A stretch of DNA of 64,000 bases from Pseudomonas sp. Ant30-3. GTDB lineage: Bacteria; Pseudomonadota; Gammaproteobacteria; Pseudomonadales; Pseudomonadaceae. How positions within the stretch are numbered: the first letter of the stretch is position 1; each line of letters starts with the position of its first letter. The notes under the pieces are model-generated. The model did not search any database and was not told the origin of the DNA. It saw only the letters and a program-made list of their open reading frames with translations. Positions 43,890 through 54,825 of this stretch are shown piece by piece. The stretch covers positions 1 through 64,000 of the forward strand of contig NZ_JMCL01000031.1 of NCBI RefSeq assembly GCF_000690905.1, read 5' to 3'. The translations under genes and the position numbers were made by a program.

Positions 43890-44741
43890 ATGGAAATCGG
43901 TCTGCGCGAGTGGCTGATCGTCATCGGCATTATTGTCATTGCCGGTATTCTTTTCGATGGCTGGCGCCGGATGCGCGGCGGCAAGGGAAAACTGAAATTT
44001 CGTCTCGACCGCAATTTGTCCAATCTGCCCGACGAGGACACCAGCGCCGAGCTATTGGGCCCGCCGCGGGTACTGGATACCCACAAGGAGCCGCAGCTGG
44101 ACGAGCACGATTTGCCGTCGGTGAGCATGCCTGCCCGGGAAACCCGTGAATCGGGTTCCAAGCGCGGCAAGCGCGGGCACGGTGAGCCTTCGCAAGGTGA
44201 TTTGAATCTGAACCTGGATCTGGACGGCGGCCCGAGCTTCAGCAGTGCTGATGATTTCCCGGATGACACCAAACCGTCGCCATCGGCCAGTGACAGAGAG
44301 CAGCCGCAAGCTGAAGAAGTGCTGGTGATCAGTGTGATCTGCCGTGATGCGGCGGGCTTCAAGGGCCCGGCGCTGTTGCAGAACATTCTCGAAAGCGGCC
44401 TGCGTTTCGGCGAGATGGATATTTTCCATCGCCACGAAAGCATGGCCGGTAACGGCGAAGTGCTGTTCTCGATGGCCAATGCGGTCAAGCCCGGCATCTT
44501 CGATCTGGACGACATCGACCACTTCAGCACCCCGGCCGTGAGCTTCTTCCTCGGTCTGCCAGGCCCGCGTCATCCCAAGCAGGCTTTTGATGTGATGGTC
44601 GCCGCGGCACGTAAATTGTCGCAAGAATTGAACGGCGAGCTGAAGGATGACCAGCGCAGCGTTCTGACGGCTCAGACGATCGAGCATTACCGCCAGCGCA
44701 TTGTTGAATTCGAGCGTCGTGCTTTGACGCAGAAGCGTTAA
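43890..44741 (+). CDS. zipA: Cell division protein ZipA
   Basis: ZipA ties FtsZ to the inner membrane at the division site. The 283-aa protein has an N-terminal membrane helix (about 6-24, [14 protein letters not shown]). A basic patch and a Pro/Asp/Ser-rich linker (about 30-135) follow. The C-terminal FtsZ-binding domain (about 140-275) includes [20 protein letters not shown] and [21 protein letters not shown] 43890 is the only start giving the membrane helix at the N-terminus. It lies between smc and ligA, the usual Pseudomonas order. The 258-bp gap before it shows no clear element beyond AT-rich stretches. Confidence 0.95.
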   Translation: MEIGLREWLIVIGIIVIAGILFDGWRRMRGGKGKLKFRLDRNLSNLPDEDTSAELLGPPRVLDTHKEPQLDEHDLPSVSMPARETRESGSKRGKRGHGEPSQGDLNLNLDLDGGPSFSSADDFPDDTKPSPSASDREQPQAEEVLVISVICRDAAGFKGPALLQNILESGLRFGEMDIFHRHESMAGNGEVLFSMANAVKPGIFDLDDIDHFSTPAVSFFLGLPGPRHPKQAFDVMVAAARKLSQELNGELKDDQRSVLTAQTIEHYRQRIVEFERRALTQKR

Positions 44742-44748
44742 GGACGAA

Positions 44749-44834
44749 GAGATCGCAGCTCGTTGCACTCGATAGCTCCTACAGACACAGCAATACCTGT
44801 AGGAGCTGTCGAGTGAAACGAGGCTGCGATCTCT
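44749..44834. repeat. Long palindromic repeat (GATCGCAGCCTCG family)
   Basis: AGATCGCAGCTCGTTGCACT and its facing arm CGAGTGAAACGAGGCTGCGAT, with the CTGTAGGAGCTGTCGAG core. It sits 8 bp after the zipA stop. The left arm has lost two bases (GCAGCTCG for GCAGCCTCG) compared with the other copies. Confidence 0.83.
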
Positions 44835-44859
44835 TGCTACAAAAATGAAATCAGATTGA

Positions 44860-47256
<2,397 letters not shown>

Positions 47257-47262
47257 TGCCCA

Positions 47263-47482
47263 TCGCGAGCAGGCTCGCTGCCACAGGTCGACCGTGTTTC
47301 TTCTGCGGAATGCGATCCACTGTGGGAGCGAGTCTGCTCGCGAAAGCGATATCAGCCGTCGCGCAGTAAACGGGAACGCTCGCTGCCACAGGTCGACCGT
47401 GTTTCTTCTGCGGAATGCGATCCACTGTGGGAGCGAGCCTGCTCGCGAAGGCGATATCAGCCGTCGCGCAGTAAGCGGGAAC
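47263..47482. repeat. 105-bp tandem duplication carrying REP elements
   Basis: The block at 47273-47377 is repeated at 47378-47482 with only three base differences that I can count. Each unit contains a REP arm (GTGGGAGCGAG-C/T-CTGCTCGCGA) and the unit boundary falls in GCTCGCTGCCACAGG. A facing REP half lies at 47263-47282. Because 105 is a multiple of three, the opposite strand shows a repetitive open frame, which I do not regard as a gene. Confidence 0.92.
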
Positions 47483-47535
47483 GATCTTGACAGGGTAATG
47501 ATCTAGTCTTGGCAAGCCCCCAGGGAGAGATCGCC

Positions 47536-48702
47536 ATGTACCGCTTCTTCGAACAGCTCAGCTCACGCATCGCCGCGCCGTTCATGGGCGAGCGTTCGCG
47601 CAACAGCAAGGTCTGGCAGTGCCGCTGCGGGCAGTCGCTGTTCTCTCCCAACACTCAATGCCTGGCCTGCCTGGCGATGTTGGGTTATCAGCCGCAGCAC
47701 AGTCGCCTGTCGTCGCTGCAACCGGGTCCCCAGCCGGATACCTGGCGACTTGATGCCGAGCCTGAGGCCGGGATCTTCCGCCGCTGTGGCAACCTCGATT
47801 CCCCGGCCGCGTGTAACTGGTTACTGCCGGCCGATGATCATGAGGTGCTGTGCAGCGCCTGCCGCTTGAATCACACTATTCCTGATCTGACGATACTCGA
47901 AAACCACCAACGCTGGCGCAAAGTAGAAACGGCCAAGCGGCGTCTGGTTGCACAGCTGATCAGCCTCGGTTTGCAGGTAATTCCGAAAACCGTGGACGAG
48001 GCGGGTGGGCTCGCGTTCGATTTCATCGGCGTCGATCTCGAGGGTAAACCACCCACCACCGGCCATGCCAATGGCTTGATCACGCTCGACATCAAGGAAG
48101 CGGACGACGCCCATCGCGAGCAGGTGCGGGTGCAAATGCACGAACCGTATCGCACTTTACTCGGCCATTTTCGGCATGAGGTCGGGCATTATTACTGGGA
48201 TCGCTTGATCGCCGGCAGCCAATGGCTGGAGCCGTTTCGCACGCTTTTCGGGGACGAGCGCGCCAGCTATGCCGACGCCCTGGAGCGGCATTATCAGCAG
48301 GGTCCACCGCTCGACTGGCAAACATGCTGCGTCAGCGAGTACGCGACCATGCACCCGTGGGAAGACTGGGCGGAAACCTGGGCTCACTACCTGCACATGA
48401 TGGATGCCGTGGACACCGCGCTGGGGTTCGGCATGAGTGCGCGGGAAATGGATCTCGACTACCAACCATTTCCACCCAGCACGCTTTACGACCCCGAGCA
48501 TCCGGGTGGCGCGGCGTTCCTGTCATTCGTCAACGCCTGGATCGAACTGGCCGGCATGCTCAACGAGTTGTCGCGCAGCATGGGCCAGCCGGATTTCTAT
48601 CCGTTCGTTCTGCCGCCAGCCGTCATAGCCAAACTGCACTTCATCCACTTGGTGATCCAGCAAGAGGGCGGCAGGGCGGATGAGGTGGTGCAAGACCTGT
48701 AA
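47536..48702 (+). CDS. Putative zinc-binding metallopeptidase with N-terminal zinc ribbon
   Basis: The 388-aa protein begins with cysteine pairs that look like zinc ribbons (CRCG...CLAC within about 29-52, and FRRCGN...CNW...LCSAC within about 85-115). A domain of unknown substrate follows, with the zincin motif H214-E-V-G-H218 in GHFRHEVGHYYWDRL and a downstream WEDWAETWAHYLHMMD that could supply a third ligand. This is the Pseudomonas family annotated as putative zinc-binding peptidase; no substrate is known to me. There is no signal peptide, so it is probably cytoplasmic. ATG 47536 follows AGGGAGAGA. It stands alone between ligA and ffs. Confidence 0.82.
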   Translation: MYRFFEQLSSRIAAPFMGERSRNSKVWQCRCGQSLFSPNTQCLACLAMLGYQPQHSRLSSLQPGPQPDTWRLDAEPEAGIFRRCGNLDSPAACNWLLPADDHEVLCSACRLNHTIPDLTILENHQRWRKVETAKRRLVAQLISLGLQVIPKTVDEAGGLAFDFIGVDLEGKPPTTGHANGLITLDIKEADDAHREQVRVQMHEPYRTLLGHFRHEVGHYYWDRLIAGSQWLEPFRTLFGDERASYADALERHYQQGPPLDWQTCCVSEYATMHPWEDWAETWAHYLHMMDAVDTALGFGMSAREMDLDYQPFPPSTLYDPEHPGGAAFLSFVNAWIELAGMLNELSRSMGQPDFYPFVLPPAVIAKLHFIHLVIQQEGGRADEVVQDL

Positions 48703-48725
48703 CCTCCCGCAAAATCACCCAAACC

Positions 48726-48868
48726 TGTAGCAGCTGCCGAAGGCTGCGTCCGGCTGCGCAGCAGTCGTAAACCCGGCGTTCACGGTCGGGCTGACAGTTC
48801 GCAGCGGCGGGTTTAACCGACTGCTGCGCAGCCGGACGCAGCCTCGCAGGCTCGACAGCTGCTACAGG
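48726..48868. repeat. Long imperfect palindrome (CTGTAGCAGCTGCCGA family)
   Basis: The left arm CTGTAGCAGCTGCCGAAGGC with TGCGTCCGGCTGCGCAGCAG faces CTGCTGCGCAGCCGGACGCA and CGACAGCTGCTACAG. The centre holds a further GAACGCC-type imperfect repeat. It is homologous to the element at 22461-22610. It fills about half of the 325-bp gap 48703-49027; the rest is the ffs promoter region. Confidence 0.82.
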
Positions 48869-48967
48869 GTGCGGTGATGCGCGGGAGCAACGTCGGCCAC
48901 CCGGCCGCTGTTTTGCTTGATGTGCATGTCCTTGAACCCATTCATATTTTTTAATCTTCGCGAACGG

Positions 48968-48995
48968 TTGTAACTTCGTCTCAGACAGGTACAAT
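48968..48995 (+). promoter_or_regulatory. Sigma-70 promoter of ffs
   Basis: TTGTAA (48968-48973), a 16-bp spacer and TACAAT (48990-48995) make a good housekeeping promoter. The predicted start near 49002 leaves a leader of about 25 bases before the mature 4.5S RNA. RNase P removes such a leader in E. coli. Confidence 0.72.
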
Positions 48996-49027
48996 GGCGC
49001 GGCTCACCGTCAGGCGAGCGTCGTTAT

Positions 49028-49137
49028 GGTGACCCCATCGGTCCCCCCGCAACGATTACCCGTGAACCTGGTCAGATCCGGAAGGAAGCAGCCACAGCGG
49101 GAACATTGTGTGCCGGGGTGTGGCTGGTGGGGTTGCC
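49028..49137 (+). ncRNA. ffs: Signal recognition particle 4.5S RNA
   Basis: This is the RNA of the signal recognition particle, which binds Ffh and targets membrane proteins. The conserved apical sequence GGTCAGATCCGGAAGGAAGC (49070-49089) and the facing GTGTGCCGGGGTGTGGCTGG are unmistakable. The ends pair: GGTGACCCCA at 49028-49037 with TGGGGTTGCC at 49128-49137. The length of about 110 nt matches 4.5S RNA. The exact ends are set by that helix and may be off by a few bases. Confidence 0.95.
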
Positions 49138-49283
49138 TCCATAACGCAACACGGATGTCTTTCGCGTTACCTACCCATTATTATTTTCATGCTCTGCCAA
49201 CGGACGCTGTCCGGGGCGGATTTTTTTTCGTCTGCGTTTTGTGGCTCGCAATTGGAAATTGCAGCGCTGGCCCACCCCGGGTC

Positions 49284-50045
49284 TTAGCGATTGGCCCCAT
49301 CGACTGCGGGTTTTCCGCCGATGTATAGACGAATAATGTCATCAATTTCCCCGGACATTTTCATCCTCAACAGCGTGCGCAGAATTCGCTGCACCGGCAC
49401 GTTCGGATCATTGCGCACAAAGCAGCCGACTTTGTGCACCTGCAATACCGCAACGCCTTGTAGTTGCTGTTCGGGCTGCAGACGTTGGTTGAACCACTCC
49501 AGCGTCCACTGATTGCTCACCGCATATTGGTAACGCCCGGCCAGCAGTTTCTCCAGCACCTGCTCCTGATTGCGTGCGTCTTCTCGGAGCAGGCGCTCAG
49601 TATCGAACAGCGGTTGCAGGGTCGGGTAGCTGTAGCCGTGCACGGTGCCGATGGATTGTCGCGGCAGATCTGCCGTAACGATCGGTGTGGCTGACGCCTG
49701 CTTGCTGACCAGTAGATCCGGTTGGCTCCAGAGCAGAATGCTCCAGATGTAGTCGCCGGACTGATTCGGCAGCCATGACTGCGCGGCGTAGCAGCGAATA
49801 TCGACCTCGCCGCGTTCCATGGCGTTTTGCACACGCGCCCGGGGCAATACATGAAATTGCGCCGGTGCGCCGACCTGGGTCGCGAGGCTGATCATGACGT
49901 CATGCAGGATGCCCTGGATTGGGCGGCCGCGTTCCAGTTGCACCATCGGCATCGCCCAACTGTCGGGCACCACGAAGCGCAGTGGCGGCTCGGTGGCGGC
50001 AGCGCACAGACTCATCAACAGCATTGCCCCCAAGGCCAGCCGCAT
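49284..50045 (-). CDS. Periplasmic substrate-binding protein (SBP_bac_3-like), orphan
   Basis: The 253-aa precursor has a signal peptide (MRLALGAMLLMSLCAAATEP, cleavage about residue 18). A two-lobe amino-acid-type binding domain follows, with LRFVVPDSWAMPMVQ at the start, GILHDVMISLATQVG, RARVQNAMERGEVDIRC, and GTVHGYSYPTL. There are no adjacent permease or ATPase genes, so it may serve as a sensor or orphan binding protein; the ligand is unknown. ATG 50045 with GGAGTG upstream gives the signal peptide directly, unlike the longer frame to 50129. It is divergent from dnaX. Confidence 0.82.
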   Translation of the reverse strand: MRLALGAMLLMSLCAAATEPPLRFVVPDSWAMPMVQLERGRPIQGILHDVMISLATQVGAPAQFHVLPRARVQNAMERGEVDIRCYAAQSWLPNQSGDYIWSILLWSQPDLLVSKQASATPIVTADLPRQSIGTVHGYSYPTLQPLFDTERLLREDARNQEQVLEKLLAGRYQYAVSNQWTLEWFNQRLQPEQQLQGVAVLQVHKVGCFVRNDPNVPVQRILRTLLRMKMSGEIDDIIRLYIGGKPAVDGANR

Positions 50046-50187
50046 AAACACTCCGATACAAATGAAAACCGAGCTGCGAGCGCCCGCAAAATGCATCTTA
50101 GCCAGAATAGACGAGCGCACCGGATGCAATTTTGCCCTTGCTCCGCTAGCATTAGCCGCTTCTGCTTTCCAGTGGCGACGGTTTTCG

Positions 50188-52245
50188 ATGAGTTATCAGG
50201 TTCTTGCACGTAAATGGCGTCCGCGCTCGTTCCGCGAAATGGTCGGCCAGACCCATGTGCTCAAGGCTCTGATCAATGCCTTGGACAGCCAGCGGCTGCA
50301 CCACGCTTACTTGTTCACCGGTACGCGCGGGGTGGGCAAGACCACGATTGCGCGGATCATCGCGAAATGCCTGAACTGTGAAACAGGTATCACTTCGACA
50401 CCCTGCGGGGAGTGCTCGGTGTGCCGTGAAATCGATGAAGGCCGCTTTGTCGACCTGATCGAGATCGACGCCGCGAGCCGAACCAAGGTCGAGGACACCC
50501 GCGAGCTGCTCGACAATGTGCAATACGCCCCAAGCCGCGGGCGCTTCAAGGTCTACCTGATCGACGAAGTGCACATGCTGTCCAGCCATTCCTTCAATGC
50601 GCTGCTGAAAACCCTTGAAGAGCCGCCGCCCTACGTCAAATTCATCCTGGCGACCACCGACCCGCAGAAACTGCCTGCGACCATTCTCTCGCGGTGCCTG
50701 CAGTTCTCCCTGAAGAACATGACGCCGGAGCGCGTGGTCGAGCATTTGACCCACGTTCTTGGTGTGGAAAACGTGCCGTTCGAGGACGATGCATTGTGGT
50801 TGCTGGGTCGCGCCGCCGATGGTTCGATGCGCGACGCCATGAGCCTGACAGACCAGGCAATCGCCTTCGGCGAGGGCAAGGTCATGGCCGCCGATGTGCG
50901 GGCGATGCTCGGCACCCTCGATCACGGCCAGGTCTATGACGTACTGCACTCGTTGATCGAAGGCGACGCCAAGGCGTTGCTCGAAGCCGTCCGCCATCTG
51001 GCTGAACAAGGGCCGGACTGGAACGGCGTGCTTTCGGAAATTCTCAATGTGCTGCACCGGGTTGCCATCGCCCAGGCGTTGCCTGAAGGCGTCGATAATG
51101 GCCACGGTGACCGTGACCGGGTGCTGGCACTGGCCCAGGCATTACCGGCCGAGGATGTACAGTTTTACTACCAGATGGGCCTGATCGGGCGCCGCGATTT
51201 GCCGCTGGCGCCAGACCCCCGCGGTGGGTTTGAGATGGTCCTGCTGCGGATGCTCGCATTCCGCCCGGCAGACACGGCAGACGCCCCGAGGCAACCGCTA
51301 AAGCCAGTGGGGATCAGCCAGGCCACAGTTGATTCCGCACATTCAGTGGCTGCCGCGCCTGTCATTGCGCCGGTAGCTCCTATGGCGGCTGCACCCGTTG
51401 TGGAGAGCACGCCGCCCGAGCCTGAACCGGTGGCGCCGGTTGCCGAACCGGAGCCCTTAGCGGAGCCGGTCGCGATCGAACCGGTTGTCGACCTGCCGTG
51501 GAATGACCCGGTCGAGCCCGAAGTGGTGCAGCAGGCTGCGGTAGAGCCCATGCTGGAAACCGCCGCCGAGCAGCCCGAATTGCCACCGATGCCGTTGCCA
51601 ACCCCGGACAGTGTCGTGCCCGATGCCCCCGAGTGGGCTGCCGCGCCGATTCCGGAACCGTCTGTGGCCGAAGTCGATGCCGCGACGCCCGGCGTCGACC
51701 TTGATGACGAGCCGCCGCTGGATGAAGATTACATCGAGCCTGACATGGATTCGTCCTACAGCTACCTCGATGAGCTGGCCAGCGAGCACGCTGCCGAACC
51801 GACGCCGGAACCCGAACCTGAACCGGCCGCGATGCCGGCGACCGGTCTGGCGCTGCAATGGCTGGAGCTGTTCCCGAAATTGCCGATTTCCGGTATGACC
51901 GGCAGCATCGCCGCCAACTGCACGCTCATCGCCGTTGATGGCGACAATTGGTTGCTGCACCTGGACCCGGCCCATAGCGCCTTGTTCAACGCGACCCAGC
52001 AACGCCGTCTCAACGACGCATTGAACCAGTATCACGGACGCACGCTGTCCCTGAGCATGGAACTGATCAAGCCCGAGCAGGAAACTCCGGCTCAGGCGGC
52101 GTCTCGTCGACGGGTCGACCGCCAGCGCGAGGCCGAGGCGTCGATCCATGGTGATCCGTTCATCCAGCAAATGATGCAGCAGTTCGGTGCGGTCATCCGC
52201 AACGATACTATTGAACCTGTCGAAGCTCTGGTCAGTCAGGGCTAA
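50188..52245 (+). CDS. dnaX: DNA polymerase III subunits gamma/tau
   Basis: DnaX is the clamp-loader ATPase, and its full-length tau form also bridges polymerase cores and DnaB. The 685-aa protein has the AAA+ motor with Walker A GTRGVGKTT (about 44-52). A four-Cys zinc module (CLNCETGITSTPCGECSVC) is followed by the DEVHML Walker B and a sensor in LATTDPQKLPATI. A low-complexity Pro/Glu/Ala/Val linker (about 390-545) leads to a C-terminal tau domain ending about residue 685. I found no A-rich slippery heptamer of the E. coli type, so a gamma form by frameshifting is not supported here. ATG 50188 gives the conserved MSYQVLARKWRPRSF. ybaB follows after 65 bp. Confidence 0.95.
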   Translation: MSYQVLARKWRPRSFREMVGQTHVLKALINALDSQRLHHAYLFTGTRGVGKTTIARIIAKCLNCETGITSTPCGECSVCREIDEGRFVDLIEIDAASRTKVEDTRELLDNVQYAPSRGRFKVYLIDEVHMLSSHSFNALLKTLEEPPPYVKFILATTDPQKLPATILSRCLQFSLKNMTPERVVEHLTHVLGVENVPFEDDALWLLGRAADGSMRDAMSLTDQAIAFGEGKVMAADVRAMLGTLDHGQVYDVLHSLIEGDAKALLEAVRHLAEQGPDWNGVLSEILNVLHRVAIAQALPEGVDNGHGDRDRVLALAQALPAEDVQFYYQMGLIGRRDLPLAPDPRGGFEMVLLRMLAFRPADTADAPRQPLKPVGISQATVDSAHSVAAAPVIAPVAPMAAAPVVESTPPEPEPVAPVAEPEPLAEPVAIEPVVDLPWNDPVEPEVVQQAAVEPMLETAAEQPELPPMPLPTPDSVVPDAPEWAAAPIPEPSVAEVDAATPGVDLDDEPPLDEDYIEPDMDSSYSYLDELASEHAAEPTPEPEPEPAAMPATGLALQWLELFPKLPISGMTGSIAANCTLIAVDGDNWLLHLDPAHSALFNATQQRRLNDALNQYHGRTLSLSMELIKPEQETPAQAASRRRVDRQREAEASIHGDPFIQQMMQQFGAVIRNDTIEPVEALVSQG

Positions 52246-52310
52246 TAACTGAAGGCGTTTGGTCGCAGGGCCGGACGCTGTTTTAATCCAAGTACTTTGA
52301 GGTGATTCCC

Positions 52311-52649
52311 ATGATGAAAGGTGGCATGGCCGGCCTGATGAAGCAGGCACAGCAGATGCAGGAAAAGATGGCCAAAATGCAGGAAGAACTGGCCAACGCC
52401 GAAGTCACCGGTAAAGCCGGCGGCGATATGGTCACCGTGGTGATGACCGGTCGTCACGACGTCAAGCGTGTGAGCATCGACCCGAGCATGGTTGAAGGTC
52501 TGAGCGAGGATGACCGCGAGATGCTGGAAGCCGTGTTCGCCGCCGCCGTCAACGACGCGGTGCGCAAGATCGAAGCCAACAGCCAGGACAAAATGTCCGG
52601 CATGACCGCTGGCATGCAACTGCCGCCGGGGATGAAACTGCCGTTCTGA
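52311..52649 (+). CDS. YbaB/EbfC family nucleoid-associated protein
   Basis: This 112-aa DNA-binding protein belongs to the YbaB/EbfC family, dimers that bind and bend DNA and are found beside dnaX and recR in most bacteria. It begins [20 protein letters not shown] and ends with the family tail [14 protein letters not shown] 52311 lies after GAGGTG; an in-frame GTG at 52302 is part of the Shine-Dalgarno region and unlikely. A strong terminator follows, separating it from the inserted reductase gene and recR. Confidence 0.94.
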   Translation: MMKGGMAGLMKQAQQMQEKMAKMQEELANAEVTGKAGGDMVTVVMTGRHDVKRVSIDPSMVEGLSEDDREMLEAVFAAAVNDAVRKIEANSQDKMSGMTAGMQLPPGMKLPF

Positions 52650-52676
52650 TTCGCCAACGCGGTTTGGATGAGCTAC

Positions 52677-52707
52677 AAAAAATGCCAGGCATCGCGCCTG
52701 GCATTTT
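52677..52707 (+). terminator. Terminator after ybaB
   Basis: AAAAAATGCCAGGC and GCCTGGCATTTTT form a long stem with A- and T-runs. It is symmetric enough to work in both directions and starts 28 bp after the stop. Confidence 0.93.
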
Positions 52708-52800
52708 TGTTTTGTCAGTAGCGCCGCCATGGCGGCCGAGTCGGAATGCCGCACCGCTTGCTCGCACAGATCACCTCCACTCCCCAGGATCTCCTCAACC

Positions 52801-52829
52801 TCGTGGGAGCAAGGCTTGCCCGCGATGAG
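52801..52829. repeat. Single REP arm
   Basis: GTGGGAGCAAGGCTTGCCCG followed by CGATGAG, a lone copy of the arm seen at 31831. No facing partner lies nearby. It is in the 277-bp gap between ybaB and the reductase gene. Confidence 0.7.
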
Positions 52830-52926
52830 CTCATTCCGGTCCACATGACGAAACATCGAACCCCCCACCCCCAAACAGGTCTGCTCCGTATACCGCCAAT
52901 TTTCATCGATCAAAGGAGACGCTCAC

Positions 52927-53961
52927 ATGCCAGACGCATTGACCCTCAACCAACGATTCGTACTGGCGTCCCGCCCGACAGGCGCGCCGACCCCGGAAAA
53001 TTTCCGTCTGGAAAGGGAAGCCCTGCCTGATCTCGCCGATGGTCAGGTGTTGCTGAAGACCCTTTACCTGTCGCTTGATCCCTACATGCGCGGGCGTATG
53101 AGTGACGCTCCGTCCTACGCGGCACCGGTAGAAATCGGTGAAGTGATGACCGGCGGTGCTGTCAGCCGCGTCGAGCGCTCACTTAATCCGAAATTTCATG
53201 AAGGGGATTTGGTCGTCGGCGCGACGGGATGGCAGAGCCACAGCATCAGCGACGGGCGCGACATCATGCCGGTGCCGTCCGGTCTGCCAAGCCCATCAAT
53301 GGCGCTGGGTGTGTTGGGCATGCCCGGGATGACCGCGTACATGGGCCTGATGGACATCGGCCAACCGCAAGAAGGCGAAACCCTGGTCGTGGCCGCCGCG
53401 TCTGGTGCTGTCGGTTCGGTTGTCGGCCAAGTGGCGAAGATCAAGGGCCTGCGCGTGGTAGGCGTGGCCGGCGGCGCGGAAAAATGCCGCTACGTGGTGG
53501 AAGAGCTGGGGTTCGACGCCTGTGTCGACCATAAGAGCGACAATTTCGCCGAAGAGCTCGCTCAAGCCTGCCCCGAGGGCATCGACATCTATTACGAAAA
53601 TGTCGGCGGCAAGGTGTTCGACGCCGTTGTGCCATTGCTCAACGCCAAGGCACGCGTGCCGCTGTGCGGTTTGATCGCCTCCTACAATGCGCACGAAGCG
53701 CCGAGTGGTCCGGATCGCCTGCCGTTGCTGCAGCGCACATTGCTGACCAAGCGGGTACGCATTCAAGGCTTCATCGTCTTTGACGACTACGGCGATCGTC
53801 AGCCGGAATTCGTCAGCGCAATGGCGCCGTGGGTACGCGACGGCAAGGTCAAGTTCCGGGAGGACGTGGTCGATGGACTGGAGAACGCACCCGAGGCATT
53901 CATCGGTCTGCTGGAAGGGCGCAACTTCGGCAAACTGGTGGTGCGGGTTGCTCAGGACTGA
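52927..53961 (+). CDS. NADPH-dependent MDR oxidoreductase (CurA / alkenal reductase-like)
   Basis: The 344-aa protein is a zinc-free medium-chain reductase of the prostaglandin reductase / curcumin reductase group. It has the substrate-side segment LYLSLDPYMRGRMSD (about 40-54) and PGMTAYMGL. The dinucleotide loop is VAAASGAVGSVVGQVAKIKG (about 158-177) with GGAEKC after it, and IDIYYENVGG. It likely reduces the double bond of alpha,beta-unsaturated carbonyl compounds in the cytoplasm. ATG 52927 follows AAAGGAGACG. It separates ybaB from recR, genes that are usually adjacent. Confidence 0.87.
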   Translation: MPDALTLNQRFVLASRPTGAPTPENFRLEREALPDLADGQVLLKTLYLSLDPYMRGRMSDAPSYAAPVEIGEVMTGGAVSRVERSLNPKFHEGDLVVGATGWQSHSISDGRDIMPVPSGLPSPSMALGVLGMPGMTAYMGLMDIGQPQEGETLVVAAASGAVGSVVGQVAKIKGLRVVGVAGGAEKCRYVVEELGFDACVDHKSDNFAEELAQACPEGIDIYYENVGGKVFDAVVPLLNAKARVPLCGLIASYNAHEAPSGPDRLPLLQRTLLTKRVRIQGFIVFDDYGDRQPEFVSAMAPWVRDGKVKFREDVVDGLENAPEAFIGLLEGRNFGKLVVRVAQD

Positions 53962-54040
53962 GTAATTGTCGCCCGCTATTTGACGCTCATCAGAGGCGCG
54001 GGTATAAACCGCGTCTCGTTATGTTGTCGGATGTTTCCTC

Positions 54041-54643
54041 ATGAGCTTCAGCCCTTTGATTCGTCAACTGATCGATTCCCTGCGAATTCTGCCGGGCGTG
54101 GGTCAGAAAACTGCCCAACGCATGGCATTGCAGCTGCTCGAGCGTGATCGCAGCGGTGGCTCGCGTCTGGCATCGGCGTTGAGCCAGGCCATGGAAGGGG
54201 TGGGCCACTGCCGTTTGTGCCGCACACTCACTGAAGATGATCTGTGCCCGCAATGCGCCGACACCCGTCGCGACGACACGTTGCTTTGTGTGGTGGAAGG
54301 GCCGATGGACGTTTATGCGGTGGAGCAGACCGGGTTCCGCGGTCGCTATTTTGTGTTGAAGGGCCACTTGTCGCCGCTGGACGGCCTTGGGCCGGAAGCG
54401 ATTGGCATTCCACAATTGCTCGAGCGCATTCAGCAAGCAGGCACGTTTACCGAAGTCATCCTCGCGACCAACCCGACGGTCGAAGGCGAAGCGACCGCAC
54501 ACTACATCGCCCAGTTACTCAATAACAAAGGTCTGATTGCCTCCCGCATCGCCCACGGCGTACCGCTGGGCGGCGAGTTGGAGTTGGTCGATGGCGGGAC
54601 GCTGGCGCATTCGTTTGCGGGGCGTAAGCCGATAGCCTTGTAA
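54041..54643 (+). CDS. recR: Recombination mediator RecR
   Basis: RecR works with RecFO to load RecA at gapped DNA. The 200-aa protein has the N-terminal helix-hairpin-helix ([20 protein letters not shown], about 14-33). A C4 zinc finger (CRLC...CPQC, about 58-73) is followed by a Toprim domain ([21 protein letters not shown] and [17 protein letters not shown]). The Walker B-like C-terminal part is complete. ATG 54041. It is 79 bp after the reductase gene and separated from dnaX-ybaB by it and a terminator. Confidence 0.96.
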   Translation: MSFSPLIRQLIDSLRILPGVGQKTAQRMALQLLERDRSGGSRLASALSQAMEGVGHCRLCRTLTEDDLCPQCADTRRDDTLLCVVEGPMDVYAVEQTGFRGRYFVLKGHLSPLDGLGPEAIGIPQLLERIQQAGTFTEVILATNPTVEGEATAHYIAQLLNNKGLIASRIAHGVPLGGELELVDGGTLAHSFAGRKPIAL

Positions 54644-54659
54644 AACTTGAAATGACGCC

Positions 54660-54733
54660 ATCGCGAGCAGGCTCGCTCCCACATTGTATCTAGCGTTCAC
54701 AAAATTCCTGTGGGAGCGAGCCTGCTCGCGATG
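54660..54733. repeat. REP-type inverted pair downstream of recR
   Basis: Arms ATCGCGAGCAGGCTCGCTCC and GGAGCGAGCCTGCTCGCGAT face each other across about 30 bases. The core is shared with 32889-32989 and 62410-62502. Confidence 0.88.
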
Positions 54734-54825
54734 CAAACAAATCGGTGCGTCGGCTTCACACAATCCTGTTGAAAACCAAGCAAGCGCTCGGTTAACTTCG
54801 CTGAACCCCTCAGTGGAGTTCGCCG

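Noticed and set aside
50188..52245. Programmed frameshift for the gamma form of DnaX
   Set aside because: I looked for an A-rich slippery heptamer followed by a stem and found none in the linker region.
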